Positions 29,332 through 39,670 of a DNA stretch of 64,000 nucleotides are shown piece by piece. Where the stretch lies: positions 27,745-91,744 of the forward strand of contig JASAOO010003520.1 in the NCBI GenBank assembly GCA_030849075.1, in the 5' to 3' direction. How positions within the stretch are numbered: position 1 is the first letter of the stretch; each line of letters opens with the position of its first letter. The DNA is from Zelonia costaricensis (lineage: Eukaryota > Euglenozoa > Kinetoplastea > Trypanosomatida > Trypanosomatidae). Under the pieces are notes generated by a model. That model was given only the letters and a program-made list of their open reading frames with translations. It ran no database searches and was not told the DNA's origin. Position numbers and translations under genes: made by a program.

Positions 29332-30195
29332 ATGGAGAAGGCACAGGAGATTCAGGCGAGGCTGGACGAGCTCCAGCGTGAGCTGCACGCGAAGGTGGAC
29401 GCGTGCGACGCCAAGTACAACGAGGCCAAGAACGCTGTTTTCGCTGCCCGCCGCACGGCCCTCGCCTCGCTGGTGGTCAGCAAGGAGGCACCGGCCAACT
29501 TCTGGGCGCAGGCGCTGATCGCCCTGCTGAAGCAGAAGGACCAGGAGTCGGCGACGATGCCGCACTTCCTGGGGCCGTACGACGAGAAGCTGCTGCTTAC
29601 GTACCTGGAGGACATCGCGGTGGTCTACAACGGGGCGACGGGGCACCGCATCACGCTCCACTTCAAGCCGAACCCCTTCTTCGAGGAGACGGAGCTGTGG
29701 GCGGAGGCGGTGGAGATGCCGGTGGATGCTGTGGACGACGAGGAGGAGGACGACGTGCCGCCGCCGATGGAGGAGCGCTGGGCGTTCTCGGGGGTGACGT
29801 GGAAGGCGGGGCACGGACCGCAGCTGCCAGACGAGGACGAGGAGGATGAGGAAGACGAGGAGGAGGGGGACAGCGAGGAGGCCCCGGGCCGCAAGCGCGT
29901 CCACGCGAACGGTGGCGGCGCGTCGTCGTCGCCGTCGGCGGTGCAGGGACCGAGCGTGCTGGAGGTGTTCGGCGAGATGCCGCCGCACCCGGACGAGGAC
30001 GAAGACTTGGAGAGCGCCGACGACGACGAGCTGGCCGACGCGGCAGATGAGTGGGAGAGCGAGGTGAGCGACCGCAAGATGCTGCTGCGCATGATGGAGC
30101 TCTTCGTCCACAGCAACCCCGTATCCGCCCTCCGCGGCCCGTCTGAGGCTGACGCGGCAGTCGAGCCGCCGCTGAGGAAGGCCAAGGTGGAGTAG
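29332..30195 (+). CDS. Nucleosome assembly protein (NAP/SET family histone chaperone), 287 aa
   Basis: Histone H2A/H2B chaperones of this family shuttle histones and assemble nucleosomes. The N-terminus (about 1-35) is a charged coiled coil of the NAP dimerisation type. The core (about 45-160) contains FWAQALIALLK, PHFLGPYDEKLLLTYLED and YRI-like HRITLHFKPNPFFEETELW, which matches the NAP earmuff fold. Long acidic tracts (about 165-185 and 220-240) follow, as is usual for the family. Basic clusters PGRKRV and PPLRKAKVE could serve nuclear import. The length is normal for SET-type proteins. It is an ordinary housekeeping gene inserted in the SMP array. Family assignment is strong; which of the parasite's several NAPs it is cannot be told here. 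Confidence 0.9.
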   Translation: MEKAQEIQARLDELQRELHAKVDACDAKYNEAKNAVFAARRTALASLVVSKEAPANFWAQALIALLKQKDQESATMPHFLGPYDEKLLLTYLEDIAVVYNGATGHRITLHFKPNPFFEETELWAEAVEMPVDAVDDEEEDDVPPPMEERWAFSGVTWKAGHGPQLPDEDEEDEEDEEEGDSEEAPGRKRVHANGGGASSSPSAVQGPSVLEVFGEMPPHPDEDEDLESADDDELADAADEWESEVSDRKMLLRMMELFVHSNPVSALRGPSEADAAVEPPLRKAKVE

Positions 30196-32689
30196 AGGAA
30201 AGGTGCTCCTCGGCTAGGCTAGGGTGCCACGCTCCCGAGTGCTGAGAGTCTGCACATGTTGTTGTGTGTCGGGGTGCACGTGTGAGCGCGCACCTGGGGG
30301 GCGTGCCACGAAGCTGTCCGAGATTGAGGGGGAGGCGGTGCAGTCGCCTGCTGCGGTGACTTGCGTGCTGGATCGGCGGCGCCGTATCGCACAGGTCTGT
30401 GCATCGAACGTCTTTCACCCTCCTCCCACCCACCCCGCCGCAATTCCCTGATAAAAAAACTTCAACACCCATCTCTGTGTTCTCCGGCCTGCGCCTCTCG
30501 TTTTCGGGAAGCCTGAGAGAGTCGGCCTGGCAAGCACGGTGCGTGCCCGCACGTGGTTGCCGTAACGAATGTGTGTGTGTGTGTGCGTGTGTTGGTGTGT
30601 TGGTGTGTGTGCAGGGGCGCCCTGCTCAGCGGAGTGCGAGTGAAGCATCGGGCTGCACGCCCCAGCCACCCAGAAGCACAGGTAAACGCACACGCGTCAG
30701 CAAGGCCGGATAAAGTGGAAAAGTGACCAAGGTGTGACAATGCCGCCCGCATCGGTGGCATCAGCGCTGCCTGTGCTCTGAGACGTCGTCTAGGGCGTCA
30801 AGGTCCCTCGCCGTGAGACGATTGCGAGTCGTCCACGAAGTCGAGTTCGCCCGCGGTGGAAAAGGAGGCTCTGGAAGAGGACGCCCGCGCACCGGTTGGC
30901 AGAACACGGGCGGGGTGAATGCGGTCGAGCGGAGGGTGCTGCATATCTTGATCGATCGACTCGCCCCGCCCCACCCGCGTCTTCGTGCTTCCCAAGTCTC
31001 GATCGCCCTCTCCCCCTCCCTTCCCCCCATCCTCTTACACGTTCTCCATACAAACACTGGTACCCGCAAACACAAACGTCCCCAACTCTGGTGCCGCCCC
31101 TCCCGCCTCCCCCGGCGACTACGCAGCTCTCTGAGCGCGAGCGCCCTGCTCTCCCATTCCTCCCTCCTCCTTGCCAGAGCGCCACCCCCCCTCCCCCAAG
31201 TGCTACCAACAGTGCCCCTGACAAATCTGGTCGTGCACCTGTTCATCGGTATAGATGTACACACACGCCGCGTGCACTCTCACCGCCTTGCTCCCACCTC
31301 CTCCTCTTTTCTTTTCCTCTGTCCGGTGATCCCCCCAAACCTCGCAGAGTCGCCACTCGTAGTGGCCTGCGCCTGCTCCAGGTGGTTTGTTGTGTGTGCC
31401 TGTGTGCTCGTCGCTGCCTTTTACCCCTTTTTTCTTTTTCCCTTTTCCTTCCACGCGCGCTGCCCGAAATTCTCTTACCCCCCGCGGTAGCGCGCTCTTT
31501 GTCCTCCTGTTTCGTTGTTTCTTCTTTCTTGTGTGTGTGTGTGTGTGCCGGTCTGTGTGCGTGTGCGCGCTTGTGTGTCTGTGTGGTGATACCCTCCGCC
31601 TCGGCGGTTGCTCCTCCCATCCACGGGGCCTCACTCCTGGGTGCTGCCCCCTCTGCTCCTGTTTTTTTTCCTGCTCCTCCTCGCCGCTCTCTGCTCCCCC
31701 CCCCCCCCCCCCCCCCCCGGACCCCCGCACCCCCGCCTCTCCTTTAGCGGTGCGCGTGTGTGCGTTTGTGTGTGCGTGTGCGGCTTCCCTCGCCTGGTTT
31801 CCTACGCAGCGCGAGCCCATCCCCTCCTCTCTCGCCGCGTCCGCGCGTCTGTGTAGGCGTGCGCCACACACGCGCTCCGTCGTTCTTCTCCCATTCCATC
31901 TGCTTCCGCTGGTGTCCGTCTCTCTCTGTGTGTGAGTGCGTGTCTGTGCGAGTGTGGGGTCTCTCTTACTTTGGTGTTTGCAGCTCTGGCTGGTATACGC
32001 CATCGACTTCACTGCGGTGCGCGCGCCTCGCCACGCCCCTCTACTGCGGAGAGGAGTGGAGAGAAGAGAGAAGACCATCTAAAGCCGCGTCACAGGGGCC
32101 GTCGACGCGGCGGGCGGGCGGGCGGGCAGCCACACCCTGTTGCCCCATGTAGGCGTCGGGTACCACGGCTCACCTCTTCTCTTGTCCTTTCTCGCACCTT
32201 CGCTCTCTTATTGTTTTTCCTTCTCTTTCCCGTCTTTTCTGTTTGGTGTCGCTCCTGCAGACGGTGTTGTGGTGGTGGTGGTGATTGGGCATTGTGCACT
32301 TGATTCACCGTGTCGGTGCACCACGCACCCGCCTATTCCCTTCGTGTCCCGCATTTCTTGCCGCCATCCACCCCCTCTTTCTCCTCCCTATTTGGTGCCT
32401 TCCCGGATCGCGACTTTCCTTCACCTCCATTGCGGCCCCCCCCCTTCCTCCCTCCCTTCCTTTCCCACCTTGCGCCGTCGTGGTCGTGGTCGTCGTCAAC
32501 GCGACTTGACGAGCGTGACCCTGGCCGCTTCGTCGCGGGGGGTTAATCCTGCTGCTGCGTCCCACACCTGTCGCAGCGCTGCTTCGCACACACTTGTACA
32601 CATACGCACATACAGACCCGCAAGAGGAAAGCAGTCGTGACGAAGATCCTCGCCTTGAGCCTAGTAGCAGCGCTGTAACGAGAGGCGGC
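30196..32689. other. Spacer with C23 run, no gene seen
   Basis: 2.5 kb without a credible gene. GT repeats occur at about 30570-30612 and 31528-31550, a 23-C run at 31696-31718 and a GGGC-type repeat near 32109-32127. A strong pyrimidine region (32346-32478) precedes the next gene. Confidence 0.6.
31696..31718. repeat. C23 homopolymer
   Basis: Twenty-three consecutive C, the longest C-run in the window; G-rich on the opposite strand. Confidence 0.85.
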
Positions 32690-35467
32690 ATGGGGTGCAC
32701 GCCATCCTCGACCTTCCCTGCGGGCCCCCGCAAGGGGGGTACCACCGGCCCCTCCAGCTCGTTCGCAATGACACCATCCAAGGAGCCGCTTTCTCGCGCC
32801 GGTGGTGGCGGCGGCGCCGGTGGCGACGACGCGTCCCTCTCGCGTGCTCGCGGGGTGGCAAGTGGCACGCACACGCAGCTCCACAGCGTGGGCAGTGTCA
32901 GCAGCCATCCGCTGCGGGTCCAGAGCAGCGCCGAAGTCCCGTCCGAGACGCCCGCACCGTCGCTAGAAGCCACGACGTACGTCACGGCGACGGGCAAGAG
33001 GATGCGCTTCAAGTACGGTCGGCCCGTGGGCTTTCAAGGGGCACAGGAGATCATCGCCTGCCTCGACGAGTTCGGGCTGGACGGCAACCTGTACCGCCTC
33101 GTGCGCAGCAAACTGCGGAGCGTAGGCGAGGTGGTGTCCAGCGGCTCCAGTCCGGCCCTGCAGGACGACATCAGCTCCCAGCGCGAGGCACAAGAGCGGG
33201 GGCGGGGCCTGGCAGCTGTCGCCCAGTCCGTCACCGCACGCCGGCGCTGCCCCAGCGCGGCACATCGAGTCCACACAGCAGCGACCGCAACAGCAGCAGC
33301 AGGCACGCGTACGAGCGGCGCTGCGGCGGCCGATGATGTTGACCCAGATGAGGCGGAGGAAGCTCTGCAGAACCAGTACGTGGTGGCGCTGCTGGGCCTC
33401 GACGCGATCCACGACACGTCAGCCGTGCGAGCTGCCCGGCGCAGCTCCGGCTATGCCCCGCCGGCGCCTCTCAACGCCGTGGCCGCCGCACAGCCGGCAC
33501 CGGCACCACCACCGAACCCCAATGCAGCCGACATGCGCCCTGAGACGGCGGCACCGGCACCCGCGGCTGCGCAGCTGGCCAGCGCGGACGAGGACGAGGA
33601 GGAAGAGGATGATGTAGACTACGTGCTGAACCCGCAGGCGCACTACTCGGCCTTGCCGGCGCAGCGCAAGGCTGGCGGCGCCGTGCCCGTTGCGCTGTGC
33701 CCCCCGAGCCGCACCACGCGGGTGCCGGTGCAGTACAGCGCCGTCGAGGACCGCGTGGTCGTCAAGGACGGCTCGTCCGCCGCGTCAGCCGCGACCGCGT
33801 CGTCGGGCGGCGCGGAGGGGCAGAAGAACTGGATCGACTATGTGAAGCCGCAGCGCGTGTTTCGCCTGGACACGAGCGAGACGCGGACGTGGGCCTTCTA
33901 CAACGACTCGCCCTTCATCATGCACGTCTTCGCCCTCTTCGACGCCGCCTCGAAGCTGGAGCCGCGAGACAGCACGCGCCTGTGGCCGAGCAGCGTGTTC
34001 GACGCCGGCTCCGCGGAGTTCCCGGCGCCGCCGCCTTTCTTCTTCGGCTTGTTCTTTGACGACGAGGGGGACGAGGTCGTGCCGGGGTCTGAGTTCCCCG
34101 AGAGCAGCGCGCGGCGGCACCGCGGCATGTTCGGCTCGCGCGGCACGTGGGTCGCAGAGCTGCTCGTGCCGCCCGGCAGCACGCGTGTGTTTGTGGAGGG
34201 CAAGGTGCGGGGTGCCTACCGCATGCGCTGCACCCGCATTGAGCTGGATGAGGTGCTGACCGCCACGGAGACAGCCATCGCGGTGGCGCGGAAGCGAGAA
34301 TTGCGCTATCAGCAGACCCACCCGCGACCCAAGTCCACGAACAGGGCGTCGTGGAGTCTGCGCACGCTGCGCAGCGGGTCGGCCGGCGGTGGGGCCGGTC
34401 GGCGCGGGCGCCCGCGCGGCCTCACCTCGCCCCCGCCCCCTGCCCGGCCGCTCTCCGCAACGCTGACGTCGCCGTCCAGCTTGGAGCGGCACGTGGTGGC
34501 GGTGCCTGCCAGCGCTGCCGCGCCTGAAGCTGCCGCGACCACCATCCCGGTACCCGCCTTCCGCTTCCAGCTGCACGCCCCCGCGGCGCGGGGCAGCACG
34601 GAGCAGGGCAGCAGGCCCAGCTCGCGCTGCTCCTCGGCGGAGCGGCTGGAGGCCTCGGTACGGACGATGGCGCCGGGGCAGAGCTGCTACTCCACGTTGG
34701 AGGTGACGCAGGGTGTGCTGACCCGGCAGACATACACCCACCGCCCTTCCAGCTCAGCTCCTGCGGCGGTGGCGTCGGCGACGGCAGTGGAGGCGAGTCG
34801 TGACCAGCGCAAGGCCGTGGCCGCCGGCGGCCCGCACGCGGCTCCGTCCGAGCTACAAGCCCCGCCACCGGCCGCCGCCCGAAACGCCGCGGGGTCGCCC
34901 GATCGGCTCTTGAGCGACACGGACTCGCTGCCCGACGAGGAATTCCACGTTGCCGTGCGGCCTGGGCGGCTCCAGGCGTCGCGGGAGTCCGCGTCGCCGA
35001 CGACGAGTGGCAGCACCTCCCCCCCGCGGTCGCAGCTGCGGCCCCGGCAGTCTTCCGGCAGCAGTGGCAAGGCGACCGCGCCGAGTGGCGATGTCGTCTC
35101 CATCGGAGAGGGGCGCCCGCATGTGGTGACGCCGGGCCGGCTGGGCGTGGCGGGGCTGCCGGCGCTGCTGCCGGCCTTGGACTACAACGGCACCCTCGCG
35201 CGGCTCTCCGGCGATGGCAGTGCGGACGTGTACACCACCGGTGTGGGGCTGAGCGCCGGCGCCGCCGGTGCGCGACTGCCAACCCTGACGCCGCAGTCCA
35301 GCGGCCGCTCGGCGGCGCATCTGCGCGCGGTCGCGGCGAGCGCGTGCAGCGACCGCACTGTGTGCGTGGACGTCTCGGGCACCATGGAGGGACTGGTGGG
35401 GTGCGAGTCGCCGGGCGCGACGGATGAGGTGAAGACGGGGACGCCGACGGGGGTGCGGGCATCCTAA
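32690..35467 (+). CDS. Giant SMP/calpain-related protein with split DUF1935 domain, 925 aa
   Basis: Begins MGCTPSSTFPAGPRKGG, a dual-acylation type N-terminus. The first part of a DUF1935 domain is recognisable at about residues 103-140 (KYGRPVGFQGAQEI, DGNLYRLVRS). A 245-residue Ala/Pro/acidic insertion follows, and the domain resumes at about 389-425 (RVFRLDTSETRTWAFYNDSP). It ends at about 485-523 (ELLVPPGSTRVFVEGKVRG), with a second, shorter insertion in between. Residues 524-925 are Ser/Pro/Ala low complexity with scattered basic patches. There is no peptidase core. The ATG at 32690 is preferred because it creates the Met-Gly-Cys motif; the frame is open upstream without an earlier ATG. 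Expected location is a membrane or the cytoskeleton beneath it (inference). Confidence 0.82.
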   Translation: MGCTPSSTFPAGPRKGGTTGPSSSFAMTPSKEPLSRAGGGGGAGGDDASLSRARGVASGTHTQLHSVGSVSSHPLRVQSSAEVPSETPAPSLEATTYVTATGKRMRFKYGRPVGFQGAQEIIACLDEFGLDGNLYRLVRSKLRSVGEVVSSGSSPALQDDISSQREAQERGRGLAAVAQSVTARRRCPSAAHRVHTAATATAAAGTRTSGAAAADDVDPDEAEEALQNQYVVALLGLDAIHDTSAVRAARRSSGYAPPAPLNAVAAAQPAPAPPPNPNAADMRPETAAPAPAAAQLASADEDEEEEDDVDYVLNPQAHYSALPAQRKAGGAVPVALCPPSRTTRVPVQYSAVEDRVVVKDGSSAASAATASSGGAEGQKNWIDYVKPQRVFRLDTSETRTWAFYNDSPFIMHVFALFDAASKLEPRDSTRLWPSSVFDAGSAEFPAPPPFFFGLFFDDEGDEVVPGSEFPESSARRHRGMFGSRGTWVAELLVPPGSTRVFVEGKVRGAYRMRCTRIELDEVLTATETAIAVARKRELRYQQTHPRPKSTNRASWSLRTLRSGSAGGGAGRRGRPRGLTSPPPPARPLSATLTSPSSLERHVVAVPASAAAPEAAATTIPVPAFRFQLHAPAARGSTEQGSRPSSRCSSAERLEASVRTMAPGQSCYSTLEVTQGVLTRQTYTHRPSSSAPAAVASATAVEASRDQRKAVAAGGPHAAPSELQAPPPAAARNAAGSPDRLLSDTDSLPDEEFHVAVRPGRLQASRESASPTTSGSTSPPRSQLRPRQSSGSSGKATAPSGDVVSIGEGRPHVVTPGRLGVAGLPALLPALDYNGTLARLSGDGSADVYTTGVGLSAGAAGARLPTLTPQSSGRSAAHLRAVAASACSDRTVCVDVSGTMEGLVGCESPGATDEVKTGTPTGVRAS

Positions 35468-36486
35468 GCGGCAGCTTCACCACCGCTACAACGTCAGAGG
35501 GAGCGTGAGGGGAGGGGGGGGGCGCGGGGGACGATGCCTTCGCCTCTCGCTGCAATAGCGGCGCCCTGTTCCGGCGAAGGAGGCCCTTGTGCTTCTGTGC
35601 TCGTGGCGCGGCTGGGGCACCCAAGCCTCCCCCCACCCCCCCTCTCCAACCAAGCACCCACGCATACTCGACGATGTGCGTGCGATGCGATGTCACACTT
35701 CCGTGGTTTGTTTCCCTTTCACAGCTCCTCTCCCTTTCTCGTGTTGCTTAACAACACGACACTCCCCACAGTCGCCGCCTCTGCGTGCGGCGTGTGGGCG
35801 GCGGCGGAGAGAGGGGGAGCGAGCGAGGAGGCCCTCACAAGGGCAGTGCACCTGCGACGGAAACCTGGCACACAAGAAGCTAAGCGTCGGCTCACGCCTC
35901 ATCCGACACCTCTTTTTTTGGCACGAATGCCCTGGAAATGCGCCCACCCCCCACACACACGCTGCTCACTAGTCGCGAGAGCGGTGGGCCTCCTTGCCAT
36001 GCTGCCTCACACTTCCTCCTGACCGCCTCTCCGTTCCCCCCATCCCTCCCCCTACGTTATCCCTCTGACGACTGTGGCAAGAGAGTTCCCCCTCTGCGTG
36101 TCCACCCTTCTCGCCCACCTGCCTCGTGCCAACACCTCACGAGCCCTCCTTCCTGTCACCACTTATCGTTTCTGTGTAGCACCTGTGGCTCCCCATTACA
36201 CCGCTGCACCGCTGCTGCTGCTGCCCTAACGTTTGTGTGTGTGTGTGCCAAGTCGTGCATCCAATTGACCCACTACGCCCCCCTCACGCCCCTCGTCCTT
36301 CCATCAGGCACGACGTGACACGCTTCTCTCCCATCTAGGAAGTTCTACTACGAGTTTCCGCTGCACGTTTTCGTCTCACTTTCCACTACACCACCCAGAA
36401 GCACAAGTGCACTGCTTCCCCCCCCCCCCCCCCCCACCTACCTCTTCCTCCTCATCCAAACACACCAGCTCACAACCTCAGGCACA
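35468..36486. other. Spacer with C18 tract upstream of SMP
   Basis: No gene. An 18-C run (36418-36435) followed by more pyrimidines is the likely processing signal of the next gene. Confidence 0.6.
36418..36468 (+). promoter_or_regulatory. C18 tract and candidate trans-splice acceptor, 120-aa SMP
   Basis: C18 (36418-36435) plus a C/T-rich stretch leads to the first AG at 36467-36468, 18 nt before the ATG. Confidence 0.4.
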
Positions 36487-36849
36487 ATGGGCTGCACGAA
36501 CTCGTCGGACAGCAAGATTGCCTACCTGAACGGCAAGCCCACCTTCACTGGCGATGAGGTGGTGAAGGGTTTCGAGAAGGACAACGGCCTGCTCTTCCGC
36601 ATCGTCAAGAAGAAGAAGAAGGGGCAGACGTGGGCCTTCTACAACGACACGACCGACTATGACATGCACGTCCGGGTCACCTTTCATCCGGGGTGCGAGC
36701 TCAATGCGCTCGGCAGCACGAAGCTGGAGGAGGACGATAAGGGTGAGGTGATCGCCACCGTCGTCGTGCGGCCCGGCAAGACGGAGATGTTCATCGAGGG
36801 CAAGCTGGACGGTTTCCGCTCCAAGATGGACGCGTTTCCGGCCAGTTGA
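36487..36849 (+). CDS. Small myristoylated protein (SMP), MGC type, 120 aa
   Basis: Begins MGCTNSSDSKIAY (myristoylation at Gly2, likely palmitoylation at Cys3). The protein is essentially one compact DUF1935 domain: FEKDNGLLFRIVKKKKKG, TWAFYNDTTDYDMHVRVTF, RPGKTEMFIEGKLDGFRSKM. Compared with the 132-aa neighbour at 39272 it is roughly two thirds identical by eye, with a two-residue insertion after the Lys cluster and without the charged C-terminal tail. It is therefore a tandem duplicate. Dual-acylated SMPs go to flagellar or pellicular membranes in Leishmania; which one applies here is unknown. Confidence 0.93.
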   Translation: MGCTNSSDSKIAYLNGKPTFTGDEVVKGFEKDNGLLFRIVKKKKKGQTWAFYNDTTDYDMHVRVTFHPGCELNALGSTKLEEDDKGEVIATVVVRPGKTEMFIEGKLDGFRSKMDAFPAS

Positions 36850-38271
36850 GGTGAGGAGAGACGATGACGGGTGAGCTGGTGAACTGACGGCATGGCGAGT
36901 CTTCTCCCTCCGTGTGCATGTATGTGTGTGTATCCCTTGGCCACTCCTCCGCACACCCCCGCGCACACCCCACTCACAACGAGGCCCGCACAAGCGGTGC
37001 AGCGTTTTAATGACGCCTCCTGCAAGCCCGAACGCCAGATGTTTGTCAGCAGGGCGTCACCGCGTAGGGGAGCGGTGTGTGTGTGTGTGTGTGTGTGTAT
37101 TTGTGTGTGTGCGTGGGCACCGAAACACCAAAAAAAAAAAGCGGCATCTGCCCACCGTGGCCCCTTGCGTATGCCCTTCTCCGCTTCCTCCCCTCCACCC
37201 GTGTACCCCCATCCCACTCTTTCTTGGATTCTCCGCGCACCCCACGCTCCGCAACCTCCGCGCCGTCCTCTCTCTCTCCCTCAACGTGCGTGGTCTTGTC
37301 GAGCGTGTGACTGCCGAGTCGCACCGTGGTGGCGTGCGCGCGAGCGGGAGGGGTGTCCACTTTTGCTCTCGTCTCCTTTGACCACAAAGGGACCTTCCCT
37401 CATCATCGTGGCTTCCTCGTGTGTGTAGCACTCTACCGGGCTCCGTGTGCGCCGCTGGGACTCCAGTCTATTGTTTCCCCTCGTCGTCTACCTTTGGTTC
37501 TTCCTATCTCCATCACTGTCCTCCTCGCGTGGGGGGGGGTCCTCCGCCCTCCCTTTCCTTCCACCCGGCCTCGTCGTCCTTCCTTCTCTCTCACACATCT
37601 CACATTCATGAGAGCCGCCACGGGGCCTGCCCCCCCCTTCACCGCCGCGACCACCCCTCCTACTCACTTCTTTTCGTGTCGAGTATCGCAGTCCCCCCAC
37701 CCCCACCCCCCGCCCCTTCCCTCTTCACGGTTTCTCTTGTGTTTGCTTCCTCAGTTGCCCTCTTCTCCCCCCACTTTCTCTGGTTCGCCGACGACGTCTT
37801 TTCTCTTCCCGTGCCGTCCGAGAAGCTGATGCAGCGACGCAGCTCGGATACGCGCTACGTTGCCTTATGTGCAGGCGAGTGGCTGCGGTGCCGCAGTCAC
37901 CTCTGTGGCGCGGAATGAGAAAGGGGAGAAGAAGGGAAGTGCGTCGTGCGCGTGGGCATCTGTTCCGTGGTCTCCAGCGCAGCCCCCATCTGGCCCGCCC
38001 GCAGCGGCGCTCCGTCGTCACCGGAGGCACGCCGCCTTCCCATCCCTGATGTCGGTCACCTCCGCCGTTTTGCGCGCCTTCGTCGCGTCCACTTTCCCGC
38101 CACGCGCTGTCTTCGCCTCCCCTCCGTTTTTCTTCTTTTTTTGGCTTTGTTTGCCTGCACGTGTGTGCGTAATTGGATCTCTCTACTGGATGCGCGTTGA
38201 TGTATGTGTGTGTGTGGATGTGTGTGTGGCACTGCGGCGCGTCGATGTGCGCACCTCAGTGCGCGGTATGC

Positions 38272-38294
38272 GTGTGTGTGTGTGTGTGTGTGTG
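38272..38294. repeat. GT microsatellite
   Basis: Uninterrupted GT/TG repeat of about 23 nt. Confidence 0.85.
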
Positions 38295-39059
38295 GCTGAA
38301 AGGAGCGGGAGCCGCCGCACGACCGGGGGTCTGGGGCGGGAAATGGAGGGGGTTCAGAAAGGGGGTCACCAGCCAGCCGAGGGCATGCGGGAAGCTGACT
38401 CGTCTGTGCCGCTTGCGGGCTTGAACGGGTGCGGGGGGTGCGCCGTGTGTGCCGTGAGAAGCGGAAAAGGCGTGGGCGAAGCAGTGTGCGGGGATACGGT
38501 GGGGACGGTGGTGGTGGTGGGTAAGGAGGAACTGAACCCCGCGCTGCGTCCTCCACCACCGCGTCTCACCGCCAGCCCGCATCGCTTCGTTTCTTCTTTG
38601 GTCCCTCGCTTTGCCGGAGCCCGTGACCGCCCCCCCCCTCCCTCCGCCTCTCTCACTCACCCACATCCCCTCACTCGTCGTCCCCCTCTTCCCCTCCCCT
38701 CCCCTCGCGCGCCGCCGAGCACTCTACGTCCCCCCCACCCTGCACCCTCCGACTTCCTCACCCACGTGTGGTGCTGTGACCCGGAGGGGAGGAGGCGCGA
38801 GAGGGGCTCGCTCGCCACTTCCCGTCTGCACGGCAGACACACCAAGCTTACACACACATAAAGAAAAGATGGCCTCTCGCAACTCGGCATGCCCTCTGCG
38901 GTTGCCGAGCCTCTCGTGAAGACGGTTTTAGACGATGACCGTGAGCGGACGCTTCGATCTCGTGGCGTGCCATTCTTCTTGCAGGCCTTCCGCTGCTGGT
39001 GAATGATGAGGGGATCGCGTCTCCCCACACTCGCATGCACGAGCGCCTTCCCGCCCTCC

Positions 39060-39093
39060 NNNNNNNNNNNNNNNNNNNNNNNNNNNNNNNNNN
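39060..39093. other. Assembly gap (34 N)
   Basis: Run of 34 undefined bases about 180 nt upstream of the SMP-1-like start. It lies next to long pyrimidine/C runs that are hard to sequence and may also hide a collapsed tandem repeat. Confidence 0.98.
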
Positions 39094-39129
39094 TTTTCCA
39101 GCCCCCCCCTCATTCTTTTGTTGCCCCTG

Positions 39130-39184
39130 CCCCCCCCCCCCCCCCCCCCCCGTACATCTTTTGCGTCCTCGCGTCACCGCCCAG
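39130..39184 (+). promoter_or_regulatory. C22 tract and candidate trans-splice acceptor, SMP-1-like gene
   Basis: Twenty-two C (39130-39151) and following pyrimidines lead to AG at 39183-39184. No other AG occurs before the ATG at 39272, which gives a pyrimidine-rich leader of about 87 nt. Confidence 0.4.
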
Positions 39185-39271
39185 CCCCACCCGCCTCCCC
39201 GCCACCTTCTCCCCTCTCATCGACAAACCTCTACACTTTCCCCCCCCTCGCACAACTCCCCGCTATTCATA

Positions 39272-39670
39272 ATGGGCTGCGGTGCTTCTACGGAGGGCAG
39301 CAACGTCACGTATGTGAACGGCAAGCCCACCTTCAAGGGTGAGGACGTGACCAAGGGTTTCGAGAAGGACAACGGTCTTCTCTTCCGCATCGTGAACAAG
39401 AAGAAGAAGCAGTGGGCCTACTACAACGACACGACGCAGTACGAGATGCACGTGCAGGTCACCTTCAACGAGGACTGCGAAATCAAGGCACTCGGCAAGA
39501 CGAAGCTGGAGCAGCAGGAGAGCGGCGAGTGGATAGCTTCTGTCGTCGTGTACCCGTGCGAGACGGAGATGTTCATCGAGGGCCGCGTGAACGGCTTCCG
39601 CTCCAAGATGGACGCGCTCCCGCTCTCCGAGGAGTACCGCCAGCGCCAGGCGGAGAAGGACAAGAAGTAG
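39272..39670 (+). CDS. SMP-1: Small myristoylated protein 1 (SMP-1)-like, 132 aa
   Basis: Begins MGCGASTEGSNVTY, the dual-acylation N-terminus (Gly2 myristate, Cys3 palmitate). A single DUF1935 domain covers residues about 14-118: FEKDNGLLFRIVNKKKKQWA, NDTTQYEMHVQVTF, YPCETEMFIEGRVNGFRSKM. A charged tail (EEYRQRQAEKDKK) ends the protein. Length and sequence pattern match Leishmania SMP-1, a flagellar membrane protein needed for a normal flagellum. The open frame runs on upstream across the N gap, so only the Met-Gly-Cys start is trusted. It is the last SMP gene of the array. The exact SMP number is from recollection of the family, not a search. Confidence 0.88.
   Translation: MGCGASTEGSNVTYVNGKPTFKGEDVTKGFEKDNGLLFRIVNKKKKQWAYYNDTTQYEMHVQVTFNEDCEIKALGKTKLEQQESGEWIASVVVYPCETEMFIEGRVNGFRSKMDALPLSEEYRQRQAEKDKK

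Larger units (their letters stand above)
36850..39271. other. Spacer with GT repeats and assembly gap
   Basis: No credible gene. GT microsatellites lie at 37074-37098 and 38272-38294, an A-run near 37130-37140, and an assembly gap at 39060-39093 followed by a 22-C run. Confidence 0.6.

Noticed and set aside
30666..36405. Shared 15-mer CCACCCAGAAGCACA at 30666 and 36391
   Set aside because: One or two such matches are expected by chance in 64 kb of biased composition, and the flanks do not align.
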